Source: an uncultured Steroidobacteraceae bacterium (lineage in GTDB: Bacteria; Pseudomonadota; Gammaproteobacteria; Steroidobacterales; Steroidobacteraceae). Taken from it: DNA of 5,711 bases. Position numbers and translations under genes: made by a program. The stretch covers positions 1 to 5,711 of the forward strand of contig CATPBM010000333.1 of NCBI GenBank assembly GCA_955652625.1, in the 5' to 3' direction. The notes under the pieces are model-generated. The model did not search any database. It was not told the origin of the DNA and was given only the letters and a program-made list of their open reading frames with translations. This document shows positions 5,069-5,711 of the stretch, piece by piece; the first letter of the stretch is position 1, and every line of letters begins with the position of its first letter.

Positions 5069-5711
5069 TCAGATCTCTTCGCAGGTGAAGCGGATGGTCT
5101 GCGGCGAGCCCTGCTCGGGCAGACGCCCGAGCCCGATCATCCCCTGCCCCTTGATCTGCAGGCTGTCGCGGCGCACGAACGATTCCTCCCCGTCGGAGCT
5201 CTGTACGAAGGTGCCGTTGGTGCTCTGATCGATCAGCACGAACTTGCTGCGGCTGATCTCGATGCGCGCATGCAGGCGGGAGATGAGGTGCCCCTTCACC
5301 ACGACATCATTGTCCTCGGCACGACCGATGGTGATGCTCGAGTGCCGCTCGTCCACCAGCAATTCGCGGTCATCGAACCGCAGCCGCAGACGCAGACTGC
5401 GTGCCGGACGCGAATCGCTGGTAATGCCAGGCACCATGCTGGTCACGTCTTCGGTCTGCCACAGCACCTCGTACAGCACGACCTCGCTCCCCTGACCCTT
5501 GAGGGTCGCGATGTCGATCTGCCGGCACGAGGCGCGCCACTCGGGCGACAGCTTGTCGACCGTGGTCGCGGTGGTAACGATCTGCCCGGCCTTGGCCTGG
5601 CTGGTCATGCGATTGGCCGTATGCACGGCGGCGCCAAACACGTCGCGGTTCTCGAGCATCACCGGGCCGAAATGACAACCAATGCGGATGGCGACCGGCT
5701 GACCGTCGACC
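5069..5711 (-). CDS. Class III adenylate/guanylate cyclase domain fused to C-terminal FHA domain (partial, N-terminus beyond right edge)
   Basis: The last 213 residues are visible, and the frame is open to the right edge. Residues 1 to about 70 are the end of a class III nucleotidyl cyclase catalytic domain: RIGCHFGPV (9-17), DVFGAAVHTANRM (23-35), a SQAKAGQIV stretch typical of these domains, and the closing LKGQGSEVVLYEVLW. The substrate-selecting Asp (D23) and catalytic Arg (R34) are present, but the usual transition-state Asn seven residues after the Asp is His30. The metal-binding aspartates lie outside the window. After a linker, residues about 107-205 form an FHA domain with all signature residues: GR (129-130), SRLH (144-147) and NGT (165-167). 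FHA domains bind phosphothreonine peptides, so the protein probably joins cyclic nucleotide production to Ser/Thr kinase signalling (inferred). An internal GTG at 5662 is inside the cyclase domain and is not a real start. The gene is convergent with pckG, with 15 bases between their stops. Confidence 0.9.
   Translation of the reverse strand, partial: VDGQPVAIRIGCHFGPVMLENRDVFGAAVHTANRMTSQAKAGQIVTTATTVDKLSPEWRASCRQIDIATLKGQGSEVVLYEVLWQTEDVTSMVPGITSDSRPARSLRLRLRFDDRELLVDERHSSITIGRAEDNDVVVKGHLISRLHARIEISRSKFVLIDQSTNGTFVQSSDGEESFVRRDSLQIKGQGMIGLGRLPEQGSPQTIRFTCEEI

Noticed and set aside
5069..5662. Cyclase-FHA gene starting at the internal GTG at 5662
   Set aside because: The frame is open to the window edge and residues upstream (IRIGCHFGP) belong to the cyclase domain, so this GTG encodes an internal Val.

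Overview
The window comes from a GC-rich bacterial chromosome, most likely a gammaproteobacterium outside the enterics (Xanthomonadales, Nevskiales or Steroidobacter-like). This placement is inferred. It rests on a YoaA-type helicase followed directly by tsaB, as in E. coli, on a PhoB that aligns well with E. coli PhoB, and on a GTP-type PEP carboxykinase where enterics use the ATP type. No mobile element, RNA gene, CRISPR array or prophage signature is visible. Coding density is very high.

Layout. Three genes run leftward as a tight cluster: a YoaA/DinG-family iron-sulfur DNA helicase (3101 to 1116), tsaB (1119 to 370, sharing 4 bases with the helicase stop), and the N-terminal part of phoB (from 303, or possibly 360, off the left edge). 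A 179-base divergent intergenic region (3102-3280) separates the helicase from pckG, which runs rightward (3281-5053). Only 15 bases later comes the convergent end of a leftward gene, cut by the right edge, that encodes a class III nucleotidyl cyclase domain fused to a C-terminal FHA domain.

How the genes work together. The helicase (DNA repair and replication), TsaB (tRNA t6A modification) and PhoB (phosphate-starvation regulator) are functionally unrelated housekeeping genes that appear to share transcription. PckG catalyses the first committed step of gluconeogenesis. The cyclase-FHA protein probably links cyclic nucleotide signalling to phosphothreonine recognition.

The most interesting signal is a Pho-box-like element followed after exactly 10 bases by a good -10 hexamer. 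It lies across the tsaB/phoB junction and inside the potential N-terminal extension of phoB. This suggests PhoB autoregulation and favours the downstream phoB start. Also notable is a histidine in the cyclase at the position of the conserved transition-state asparagine. Two small palindromes lie in the dinG/pckG intergenic region. I found no convincing evidence of a wholly new system; this is mostly ordinary core genome.
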